Assembly (NCBI GenBank): GCA_009701945.1
Contig: WLJF01000009.1
Coordinates: forward strand, 1 to 10,984
DNA: 10,984 nt
Direction of reading: 5' to 3'
DNA from: Actinomycetota bacterium
Lineage (GTDB): Bacteria; Actinomycetota; Actinomycetes; Nanopelagicales; Nanopelagicaceae
A model generated the notes under the pieces. That model did not search any database and had not been told where the DNA came from. It was given only the letters and a program-made list of their open reading frames with translations. Below, one piece after another: positions 1-10,984 of the stretch (the stretch's first letter is position 1; each line of letters opens with the position of its first letter). Made by a program: the position numbers and the translations under genes.

Positions 1-209
1 CCAATGCGATCTGACTGTTCCTGACCTAATCGCTTCCACTTCGCGCGGCTTGTGTCACCTTCATGTGAGGATGCCGTGGGAATCTGCACGAAGGTATTGC
101 GTTTGCCCCTAGAAATAGCGCGATGCAGAAGTTGTGTTTCCAACTCCTGCATCTGTACTGAATATTCACCAGAACCTACAAGCGCAATTGCACCACGGTT
201 CTGATCCAT
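1..209 (-). CDS. Peptidase S51 / class I glutamine-amidotransferase-like protein, N-terminal part only
   Basis: An open frame starts at an ATG (207-209) and runs without a stop to the left edge, giving 69 complete codons; the C-terminus lies outside the window. The protein begins MDQNRGAIALVGSGEYSVQM. A hydrophobic strand followed by the VGSGEY turn is seen near residues 9-15, then an amphipathic helix, a second strand with QIPTASSHEGD at residues 43-53, and WKRLG near 59-63. This strand-turn-helix plus 'PTAS.EGD' pattern resembles the start of peptidase E/cyanophycinase-like (S51) or type 1 glutamine-amidotransferase-like proteins. The nucleophile motif expected further on (GxSAG type) is not visible, so catalytic competence cannot be judged. 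It starts 21 bases after the icd stop, so it may be the last gene of the same transcript. No clear Shine-Dalgarno is seen, and a different start is possible. The family assignment comes from pattern memory and is moderate; the existence of the gene is fairly secure. Confidence 0.6.
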   Translation of the reverse strand, partial: MDQNRGAIALVGSGEYSVQMQELETQLLHRAISRGKRNTFVQIPTASSHEGDTSRAKWKRLGQEQSDRI

Positions 210-3200
210 AGGCTGTCTTAAGCCGAAGCTTTAAGCCATCGCTTTCTTAAGATTTTCATCGATTGAGTTAAGGAACTCTTGCGTTGTCTGATACGGCGCA
301 TCCTTTGAGATAAGAAGTGCAAGATCCTTAGTCATCCTTCCTTCTTCAACAGTCTGAATACATACCTGCTCAAGAGTCTTTGAGAACTTCGCAAGCTCAG
401 TGTTGTTATCAAGCTTTGCGCGGTGGGCAAGACCTTGAGTCCAAGCAAAGATTGATGCAATCGGGTTGGTAGATGTAGCTTTGCCAGCCTGGTGATCGCG
501 GTAGTGACGAGTTACTGTTCCGTGAGCAGCCTCTGACTCGCACACCTTTCCATCTGGAGTCATCAATACAGATGTCATCAAACCAAGTGAGCCATAACCC
601 TGTGCGACAGTATCTGACTGAACATCGCCGTCGTAGTTCTTACATGCCCAGACATAGCCACCTTCCATACGAAGTGACATGGCAACCATGTCATCGATAA
701 GACGGTGTTCATACCAGATGCCTGCTGCATCGAACTGTGACTTAAATTCTGCTTGATAAATCTCTTCGAAGATATCTTTAAAGCGTCCGTCATATGCCTT
801 GAGGATGGTGTTCTTTGTTGAGAGATAAACCGGGAACTTACGAAGAAGTCCGTAGTTAAGGGACGCACGAGCAAAGTCGCGAATGGAATCATCAACGTTA
901 TACATCGCCATTGCGACACCTGAGGATTTAAAGTCAAAGACTTCAAATTGCTGTGGCGCTGAACCATCTTCAGGAACGAAAGAGAGGGTGAGCTTTCCAG
1001 CTCCTGGAACCTTGAAATCTGTTGCACGGTATTGATCACCAAATGCATGACGACCAATAACAATCGGCTTGGTCCAGTGAGGGACAAGGCGTGGAACGTT
1101 GCTGATGATGATTGGTTCGCGGAAAATCACGCCACCCAGGATGTTGCGGATAGTTCCGTTAGGAGACTTCCACATCTTCTTAAGTCCGAACTCTTCAACG
1201 CGAGCTTCATCAGGAGTAATAGTTGCGCACTTGATGCCAACGCCATGCTTCTGGATTGCTTTAGCTGAATCGATAGTGACCTGATCATCGGTTGCATCGC
1301 GATGCTCCATACCGAGGTCGTAGTACTCAAGATTGACGTCGAGGTAAGGCAGGATCAACTTATCTTTGATGAACTGCCACATGATGCGGGTCATCTCATC
1401 GCCGTCGAGCTCTACAACTGTGCCTTCTACTTTGATCTTTGCCATTATCTTCTCCGGTTAGTTTCTTGTGATTAAAGAGTTAAAACATCTGCTTGCTTAG
1501 CGCGGACTGCTTCAGCAGCTTCTTTCAGCGATGCAACTTCAGCATCAGTGAGCTTGCTTTCAACAACCTTGCGAATACCGCTCTTACCAATCTCAGCTTC
1601 AACGCCGAGATAAACACCTGAGATTCCATATTCGCCATCAACCCATGCACACACTGGCATCACAGCACCTGAATCTTCAATGACTGCCTTTGCCATGCGA
1701 GCAGCGGCAGCAGATGGTGCGTAGTAAGCAGAACCTGTCTTAAGGAGTGCAACAACTTCAGCGCCACCATTACGTGTGCGATCGACTAGTTCATCGATTT
1801 CAGCCTGTGACAACTTATCTGACAGTGCAACGCCGCCAACTGTGCAGCGACTTGGGACGGGAACCATGGTGTCTCCATGTGAACCAAGAGTGAGAGTCTT
1901 TACTGATCCGACTTCAACGCCAAGCTTTTCAGCGACAAAGTTGGTAAAGCGCGCAGTATCAAGCATTCCTGCTTGACCCATCACACGATTCTTTGGAAAG
2001 TTAGTAGCAATCTGCGCAAGCGCTGTCATCTCATCAAGTGGGTTTGAAACCACGATAATGACTGCATTCGGTGAATGCTTAGCGATATTTTCTGCAACGC
2101 CACGGACGATTCCTGCGTTAACACCAATCAAATCCATGCGGCTCATACCTGGCTTACGCGGAAGACCAGCTGTAATGACAACGACATCTGAGTTAGCTGT
2201 CTTTTCATAACCAGCACCTTCAGCAGTTGTTGTTGCACCGGTGATCTTGGTTTCAAATCCTTCGATGGAACGTGATTGGTTCATATCGAGAGCTAAACCT
2301 TCAGGCTTTCCTTCGACGATATCTGTCAGAACAACTTCATCAAAGATGTTGTATTCAGCTAGACGAAGAGCTGTTGTTGAACCATAGAAACCTGCACCTA
2401 CAACGGTGACTTTCTTTGCCATAGACGTATCCTTTATATATATCTTGATGTCGAGAGAACTCTACAACCCCTTCGGAAGGGCGATAGCCAGACCAAAGAG
2501 GACGATTGCGATTGCAAGCGGGAGGTAGCGCTCAATTCGTCGCTTATCCCACTGAGAGAGAGCAATCACACCCATTCCAGCTGAGATGAGCAGGGCTGCC
2601 GTGCGAACAAATCCTGCAATACCAATAAGAACGCCTAGTGAAATCGCGATGTATGCAGCGCGAAGTTGAAGGTTTGTTATCGCTCGCATGCATCGACCAC
2701 ATTCATCAAGAGCATCGCGCGCGTCATAGGTCCAACGCCTCCTGGCATCGGTGCAACAAAGGAAGCCACATTCATAACGCCAGGATCAACATCGCCGAGC
2801 AATCCTGCACCGGTGCGAGAAATTCCAACATCGAGAACTGCAGCACCTGGCTTAATCATGTCGGCTTTGAGGAAATGTGCCTGGCCGATTGCAGCAACGA
2901 CAATATCTGCGCGCTTTGTATGTGCTGCTAAATCTTTAGTTCTTGTGTGAGTAAGAGTCACAGTTGCATTTTCTTGCTTACGAGTCAGAAGCAATCCCAA
3001 TGGGCGTCCGACGGTGAGACCACGACCGATGACAACTACCTCAGCCCCGGCAAGAGGAATCTTGTAGTGATTAATCAATTCCACGATTCCGCGAGGAGTG
3101 CATGGAAGTGGCGCGTCATATCCTGCGACAAGACGACCTAAATTCATTGGGTGCAATCCATCAGCATCTTTATCAGGGTCAATCGCTTCAAGAATTACTT

Positions 3201-6200
3201 GAGTATTGATTCCTTTAGGAAGTGGGAGCTGCACGATGTATCCCGTGCACTCTTTTGCAGAATTAAGATCTTTAATCGCAGCTAAAACATCTGCTTGCGT
3301 CGCAGTTGCTGGAAGATCAACGCGGATGGAGTTAATACCAACCTCTTCACAATCACGATGCTTTCCACCCACATAAGAATGAGAGCCGGGATCATCGCCA
3401 ACCAGGACAGTTCCAAGTCCTGGAGTTATTCCCTTGGCTTTCAGAGCCAGGGTGCGAGTAGCGAGATCTTTCTTGATGGATGCAGCAAGTGCCTTGCCAT
3501 CTAATATCTGCGCGCTCATGTGGCAATCCTATTCGTTGATTTAAGCGTGTGAGAAATGTCGAGTGCCGGTAAAGAACATCGCCACGCCTGCCTTAGTGGC
3601 TGCTGCAATGACTTCTTCATCGCGCACGCTTCCACCAGGCTGAACAATTGCTCTCACGCCTGCTGCGGTAAGGATTTCAAGGCCATCGGCAAATGGGAAG
3701 AATGCATCTGATGCTGCAACGCTTCCAGAAACGCGATCTCCTGCACGATCGACTGCAAGCTTTGCTGAATCAACTCGGTTGACCTGACCCATTCCAATTC
3801 CAACTGCTGCGCCATCTTTAGCAAGCAAGATTGCATTGCTCTTCACCGCGCGCACTGAGCGCCATGCAAATTCAAGATCCTTCATTACATCTGCTGAAAC
3901 AGGTGAGCCCGTTACTTGCTTCCAATTCTTTGAATCATCGCCTTCAGCGTTAATCAAATCTGTCTGCTGCACAAGCACTCCCCCAGATACTGGGCGAATT
4001 TCCAGTGGTGAGATGAATGTAGTTGGGCAGGTGAGGATTCGAATCGATGGCTTCTTCATCAATATTTCAAGGGCTGCTGGTTCGTATTCAGGAGCGATGA
4101 TGACTTCAGTAAAGATTTGTGAGAGTGGCTGCGCCATTGCAACTGTGACTTTTCGATTTGCTGCGACAACGCCACCAAATGCTGAAACGGGATCACATGC
4201 ATGTGCCTTTGCATAGGCATCGGCGATATCAGAACCCACTGCAACGCCACATGGGTTTGCATGCTTAATGATGGCAACACATGGTTCAGAGTGATCAAGG
4301 GCTGCTCGCCATGCAGCATCTGCATCAGTGTAATTATTAAATGACATTTCTTTGCCATGTGACTGAACTGCGTTCACAAGTCCAGCAGGGCCACCGCGAT
4401 AAATCGCAGCTTTCTGATGTGGGTTCTCGCCATAACGCAAGGAATTCTCGCGCTTCCAAATAAGACCAAGCCAATCCATATCTTCCATCTGCATACTGAT
4501 GGTTGAACCCAACCAGCTTGCGATAGTCAGGTCATATTCAGCTGTCGTGCGGAAAACTTCGAGAGCTAAACGCTTACGTTCTTCATCAGTAAATCCGCCA
4601 GCTTTGATGGACTCAATGACATGGTCATATTGAGATTCATTGCAGACAACTGCTACAGAGCCATGGTTCTTCGCTGCTCCTCTGAGCATAGAAGGGCCAC
4701 CGATATCGATCTGTTCGATGCACTCTTCGAAAGAGGCGCCAGACATAAGGGTTTTAAAGAATGGATACAAATTAATCACAACAAGATCAAAGGGTGCGAT
4801 ATCTAAATCTGCGATTGCTTTCAGATGCTCGGGATTATTCTGATCAGCCAAAATTCCTGAATGGATCTTTGGGTGCAAAGTCTTCACACGACCACCCATG
4901 ATTTCTGGAAAACCTGTGTAACTACTGACCTCGGTGACAGCAAAACCTGCATCTTGAAGTGTCTTTGCAGTTGATCCCGTTGAGAGAATTTCTACTCCTG
5001 CATCTGAGAGGCACTGTCCAAGTTCAATAAGCCTGTCCTTGTCATAGACGCTGACAAGAGCGCGTCGTATAGGTTTGCGATTAGCCATTGATCTTCTCCA
5101 GAGTTGGTAAGAGTTCTGCAATGGTCGCAACTATGAGACCTCGTTCGACAATCTTAATGCGCTCATGCAGTGACTCCTGCGTATCACCAGAAAGGATCTC
5201 CACGCGCTCCTGAGCAATCACCTGACCTGTATCAACGCCTGCATCGACCCAATGAATCGTTGTTCCAGTCTCTGTGGCCCCAGCAGCCAGAGCATCGCGA
5301 ACAGCATGGGCTCCGGGAAATCGTGGCAAGAGCGCTGGGTGGCTATTGATGATCTTAAATCTGCTGGTGATGCGCTCAGAGAGAATGCGCATAAACCCTG
5401 CACTCACAACCAGGTCTGGTTTGAGAGCTGCAATAAGAGTTTCAAGTTCGCGATCCCACTCTGTGCGATCTGCCAACATGGGAATAGTAAATGTCTCAAT
5501 ACGTGCTCTGTGTGCACGCTCTAAGACAGCTGCATCCTTTTGATCTGAAATAACTGCAACGATATCTGCATCAAGCTGTGCATCAAAGATTGCCTGAGCA
5601 AGTGTTCCGCTTCCTGATGCGAGGATGACAATGCGTTTCATCGCAGATTTCTATTCATAATCAACATAGTTGCAGCAGCTCCCACTCCCACTTCAACTGC
5701 TATTGAGAGTGCAAATTTCCAAATGGAAACCCCCATCGCACCCATCTCAGCTGTCATCAGCGAACCACTTGCTAGATATCCAATAAGAATGGCTCCCACA
5801 ACTGTGAAGATATAACTCTGAATTAGCGCTTGTATTCCATAGACAAGTGACCATCGAGCAAGGAGGACACCTAGTCCAATAAATAGAAGAATTCCAAAGA
5901 GTGCATATGGTTGCTTACCTGTTGGGAGAATGCCAAGAAGAGGTAGCGCTGGTATTTGTCCTAATTGATACCACAATGGTGAAACAAGAGTCCCGGCACC
6001 CACAGCTAATCCAGTTCCTGCAAAGTATGAAGCTAGCGCAACTGCGGCATTAGGAAGATAGAGAACGTTGAGGAAGAGAAGTAATAAGCCACCAAAGAAA
6101 CCAGGCTGCAGTGTTGTCGTGATGTCTTTTACTTGAGAAAAGTTAATGAAGATCAAAATGGTAACCATGGTCAGAGATGCGCCAAGAATCAAAGCCCATA

Positions 6201-9200
6201 TGCGCGCAGCAATACGAACTGGGCGTGAGAGCGCAACCCGGACGCCTGCAGTGAGAGTAGCAACGAGCGCTATCAAGAATGCAATCAGGGGAGCTAAATA
6301 CCACTGCGGTGTGATTGCATCAGACTTGCTTAAGAATGAAAGTGCTGTAACAAGGAGTGCATACAACGCCGCAAAAATGATGCGTACGCCGTTGATATCG
6401 TGGAAATCTCCTTGCAGGCGATCTATTGCACGATTAAATGCAGATCGGATTGCGATGAATGGAAGAACCACTCCTCCAATCGGCAGATAGGTCAGATACC
6501 CAGCTATTCCTGTAGGTGGAAGTTCTAATTGAAAAGGTATGTGGTGCGCACCAAGCCAAATCCAGACAGCGCCTCTTATGGGATCTGTCGTACTGCCACT
6601 TGCACTACCTGCGGTAGCCCAAGCAATGAGTGCGAGGAATGAAAATGGGAGGAGAAGAAAAGCGGCGCTGCGTATTACATGAGACAACGAGACCGAGAGG
6701 ACGCGTTGCATAGGAGAACTAGCGACCTAGAACATCGCGCATCAATTGCGCGGTTTCACTCGGTGTTTGTCCAACCTTGACCCCAGCTGCTTCAAGCGCA
6801 TCTTTCTTAGCCTGCGCTGTGCCTGAAGAGCCCGAGACGATTGCGCCAGCATGGCCCATTGTCTTTCCTTCAGGTGCTGTAAATCCTGCAACGTATCCAA
6901 CAACAGGCTTTGTTACATATTCAGAGATGAATGCTGCCGCACGCTCTTCCGCATCTCCACCGATTTCACCAATCATCACAATCGCGGTTGTCTCAGGATC
7001 ATCTTGGAATGCACGAAGGCAATCAATATGAGTTGTGCCAATAACAGGATCTCCACCGATACCAACAGCAGTTGAGAATCCGATATCGCGTAGTTCATAC
7101 ATCATCTGATAGGTCAATGTTCCTGACTTTGAAACAAGTCCGATTGGTCCACGCTTTGTAATATCTGCAGGAATGATGCCGACATTAGATTGATCAGGGC
7201 TAATTAGTCCTGGGCAGTTTGGCCCAATGATCTGTGTTGTTCCCTTTTGTAGTGAGTATGCATAGAAGAATGCAGAGTCATGCACAGGAATTCCTTCAGT
7301 AATAACAACAACCAGCGGCATCGTTGCATCAATAGCATCAATGACCGCAGCCTTTGCAAACTTAGGTGGAACAAAGACGACAGAGACATTTGCACCTGTT
7401 GCAGCCATCGCTTCAGCAACGGTATTAAAGACAGGTAGGGATGTTCCATCAATATCGACAACTTGACCACCCTTGCCTGGTGTTACTCCACCAACAACTT
7501 TGGTCCCTGATGCCAACATGCGGCGTGTGTGCTTAGTTCCTTCAGAGCCTGTCATACCTTGAACGATGACCTTGCTTGATGAGTTAATAAAGATTGACAT
7601 TACTTTGCCGCCAATTCTGCAGCACGTGATGCTGCTCCATCCATGGTTTCAGCTTGCTCAACCAATGGGTGGTTTGCAGCATTAAGAATTGCACGTCCCT
7701 CAAGAACATTATTTCCATCAAGGCGCACAACAATCGGCTTTGTCGCCTTTGGTCCAAGTAGTTCTAGCGCTTGAACAATTCCATTTGCCACAGCATCACA
7801 TGCTGTAATTCCACCGAATACGTTCACAAATACGCTCTTCACATCAGGATCTCCAAGGATGATCGAAAGCCCATCTGCCATCACCTGCGCAGATGCACCG
7901 CCTCCAATATCAAGGAAGTTAGCTGGGCGCATTCCACCGAATTTTTCGCCAGCGTAGGCAACAACATCGAGAGTCGACATCACAAGACCGGCACCGTTTC
8001 CGATGATTCCAACTTGACCGTTATCGAGCTTGACGTAGTTCAACCCCTTCTCTTTTGCAGCAGCTTCAAGAGCATTTGCAGTGTCATGATCGACGAGTGC
8101 TTCGTGATCTGGCTGGCGAAAATCTGCATTCTCATCGAGTGTGACCTTGCCATCGAGTGCAACCACACGACCATCTTCAGTCTTCACAAGTGGGTTTACT
8201 TCAACAAGAGTTGCATCCTCTGATTGGAATGTCTCCCAGAGCTTTACCAAAACATCTGCAACTTGATCTGCAACATCTGCAGGGAACTTAGCTTGAGCAA
8301 CAATCTCTTTCGCCTTTGCAAGCGAGATTCCTTCGACTGCGCTGACTGGAACCTTTGCAAGTTTTTCAGGAGCTGTGTGTGCAACTTCTTCAATCTCCAT
8401 ACCACCGGCAACAGATGCCATAACGAGGAATGTGCGATTGGAGCGATCAAGAAGAATGGAGACGTAATACTCATCAATGATAGGTGCTGCTTGGGCAATC
8501 ATCACTTTGTGAACTGTGTGGCCCTTAATATCCATTCCAAGAATGGCACTTGCCTTTTCAAAAGTATCTGCGGGATCTACTGCAAGCTTTACTCCGCCTG
8601 CTTTTCCACGACCGCCCACCTTCACCTGTGCCTTCACGACAACCTTTGTTCCCATCTTCGCAGCAGCATCACGTGCCTGCTCTGGAGTGGTTGCAACAGC
8701 GCCCTGCAGAACAGGAACGTTGTGCTTTTCAAAAAGATCGCGTGCTTGGTATTCGTAGAGATCCACGTAGGCTCCTTAAGAGATGAGGCTGTATAGAGCC
8801 CAATCCTAAGTGGTTATTTTAAAGAGTTGTGACAGGGGCATAGCGCAGCAATAAGCGCTTATCGCCATATTGGCCGAAGTTGATGGTCGCCTCAGATTTA
8901 TCGCCTTCTCCGGCAAGTGCCACCACAGTCCCTAATCCGAATGTGTCATGTGACACACGCTGTCCCACTTCAAGAACCATCGCTGTTGATTTCTTGCCCG
9001 TAGCTCGTGGTGGTGGACCAGATGGAAGACGAGATTTCTTCACAGCAGATGATGTTGTAAATGTGCTGCGCCCTTCATTCTTCCACTCGATCAATTCAGA
9101 TGGAATCTCATCGAGGAATCGAGAACCTGGATTGTATTTCGGTGTTCCAAAAGTTAGACGATATTCAGCGCGTGAAATATAGAGACGCTTTTCTGCGCGC

Positions 9201-10984
9201 GTTAATCCAACATAGGCAAGACGACGTTCTTCTTCAATCTCTTTGGGATCATCGAGTGTGCGTGCATGAGGAAAGATTCCATCTTCCATACCTGTGAGAA
9301 ATACTGTCGGGAACTCAAGTCCTTTTGCAGTATGCAGAGTCATCAGTGTGACAACTCCCCCGTGATCTTCTCCATCAGGAATCTCATCAGCATCAGCAAC
9401 AAGGGATACCTTCTCCAAAAATCCAGAGAGTGAAATCTCTTCATCTTCACCAAGTTCTTCAAAGGGGCGCTCTTCATACTCCATCGATGCAGAGACAAGT
9501 TCCTTCAAGTTCTCAACGCGCACTTCATCTTGTGGATCTTTACTTGCTTCAAGCTCTGTCAGCAATCCAGATTGCTCAAGGACTGCTTCAATGATCACAG
9601 ATGGCTTTGTCTTTGCTTCAACCAGTGTCTGAAGCGCAATCAGCATTGAGGTAAAGGATGCGATGGATTGCGCCGCCTTATTGGGAACAGATGTCGCCTC
9701 AGATACTCGCAGCAGCGCATTCCAGAAAGAGATGCCTTGCCCTTGGGCGAAGATTTCAACTTCTTCTAACGCACGATCTCCAATACCTCGCTTAGGTAAG
9801 TTGATGATGCGGCGGATTGAAACTTCATCATCAGGATTAGCCAGAACGCGAAGGTAGGCGAGTAAATCCTTGACCTCTTTACGTTCATAGAATCGAAGGC
9901 CACCAACGACTTTATAAGGGATTGCAGCGCGCATAAAGATTTCTTCAAAGATACGAGATTGAGCGTTGGTGCGATAGAAGACTGCAGTATCTCCTGGATT
10001 GGAGTGGCCCATATCTTGCAAGGAACGAATTTCACTCTTAATAAACTCTGCTTCGTCATATTCAGATTCAGCAACATAACCAACAAGTGGTGCACCAGAT
10101 CCCGCATCAGACCACAGGTTCTTCTCTTTCCGTGATTCATTCTTGGTAATCACAGCATTTGCAGCGTTGAGAATATTCTGTGTTGAACGGTAGTTTTGTT
10201 CAAGCAAAACTGTTGCAGCATTGGGGTAATCAACCTCAAATTGCAAGATGTTTCGGATAGTTGCACCACGGAATCCATAGATGGATTGATCGGCATCGCC
10301 GACAACGCAGAGCTCTGCAAGTGGGAAGCCATCTCCTTCAACACCAGTGAGCTCTTTTACCAATTGATATTGCGCATGGTTTGTGTCCTGATACTCATCG
10401 ACAAGGATGTGGCGAAAACGAGAACGAAAGCGCGCTTTAGCTTCAGGAAACTTCTGCAAGACCTGCACAGTTTTCATAATCAAATCGTCAAAGTCCATGG
10501 CATTTGCTTGCTGCAAGCGCTTTTCATACATCGTATAGACATCGGCGACGATGGTTTCGAATTGATTGGTCGCATGGCTTAAATACTCATACGGAGTTTG
10601 AAGTTCATTCTTTGCATTAGAAATCAGGTTCTGGAATTGACGGGCTGGATATCTCTTGGAATCAATATTGAGAGTCTCCATCACGCGCGATATCAGCTTC
10701 TGCGAATCTGCTGAGTCATAGATGCTAAAGGTGCTGCTATATCCAAGGCGTTCAACCTCTTGGCGCAGCATCCGCACGCATGATGAGTGAAATGTTGATA
10801 CCCACATCGATTTTGCAACCGGTCCCACAAGTTCGGTGACGCGCTCTTTCATCTCACCAGCTGCCTTATTGGTGAAGGTAATTGCCAAGATTTCATAGGG
10901 ACGCACTTCACGACGAGCCATGATGTATGCGATGCGACGAGTGAGAACTCGAGTCTTTCCAGATCCAGCACCTGCAACGACTAA

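Overview
The window is a densely packed stretch of bacterial housekeeping genes, all read from the minus strand. The gene order is pcrA, sucC, sucD, DUF6350 (perM-like), purN, purH, folD, DUF3017, mdh, icd, then the start of a peptidase E-like gene. The order from pcrA/sucCD through the DUF6350 membrane protein to purN, purH and then folD-DUF3017-mdh is a familiar actinobacterial arrangement. In Mycobacterium tuberculosis, perM likewise sits between sucD and purN. Base composition looks moderate (mid-40s percent GC by eye), unlike high-GC soil actinomycetes. Gaps are tiny, and several neighbours overlap by 1, 4, 8 or 13 bases. This suggests a small-genome, low-GC actinobacterium such as the freshwater acI lineage (Ca. 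Nanopelagicales). That placement is inferred from synteny and composition, not from a marker gene.

Layout in transcription order (high to low coordinates). From 10984 to 8819 is the PcrA/UvrD helicase, cut at its N-terminus by the window edge. A 52-base gap at 8767-8818 is the longest non-coding stretch and the best place for a promoter. From 8766 to 6719 are the two succinyl-CoA synthetase subunits, sharing one base. From 6711 to 5638 is a polytopic membrane protein of the DUF6350/PerM type. From 5641 to 3541 are purN and purH, which use 10-formyl-tetrahydrofolate at two steps of purine synthesis. From 3519 to 2677 is folD, which makes that cofactor. Then come a 75-residue membrane protein (DUF3017), malate dehydrogenase and NADP-type isocitrate dehydrogenase. 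At 209-1 is the beginning of a peptidase S51/glutamine-amidotransferase-like protein that runs off the left edge.

Functionally the window joins three of the enzymes around the TCA cycle (SucCD, Mdh, Icd) with a compact one-carbon/purine module (FolD, PurN, PurH), two membrane proteins of poorly known role, and a DNA-repair helicase. I see no rRNA, tRNA, CRISPR, insertion sequence, phage gene or inverted-repeat-plus-T-tract terminator. No gene-free stretch exceeds 52 bases. I find no convincing sign of a new defence or mobile system; the least explained items are the two membrane proteins and the partial edge gene.
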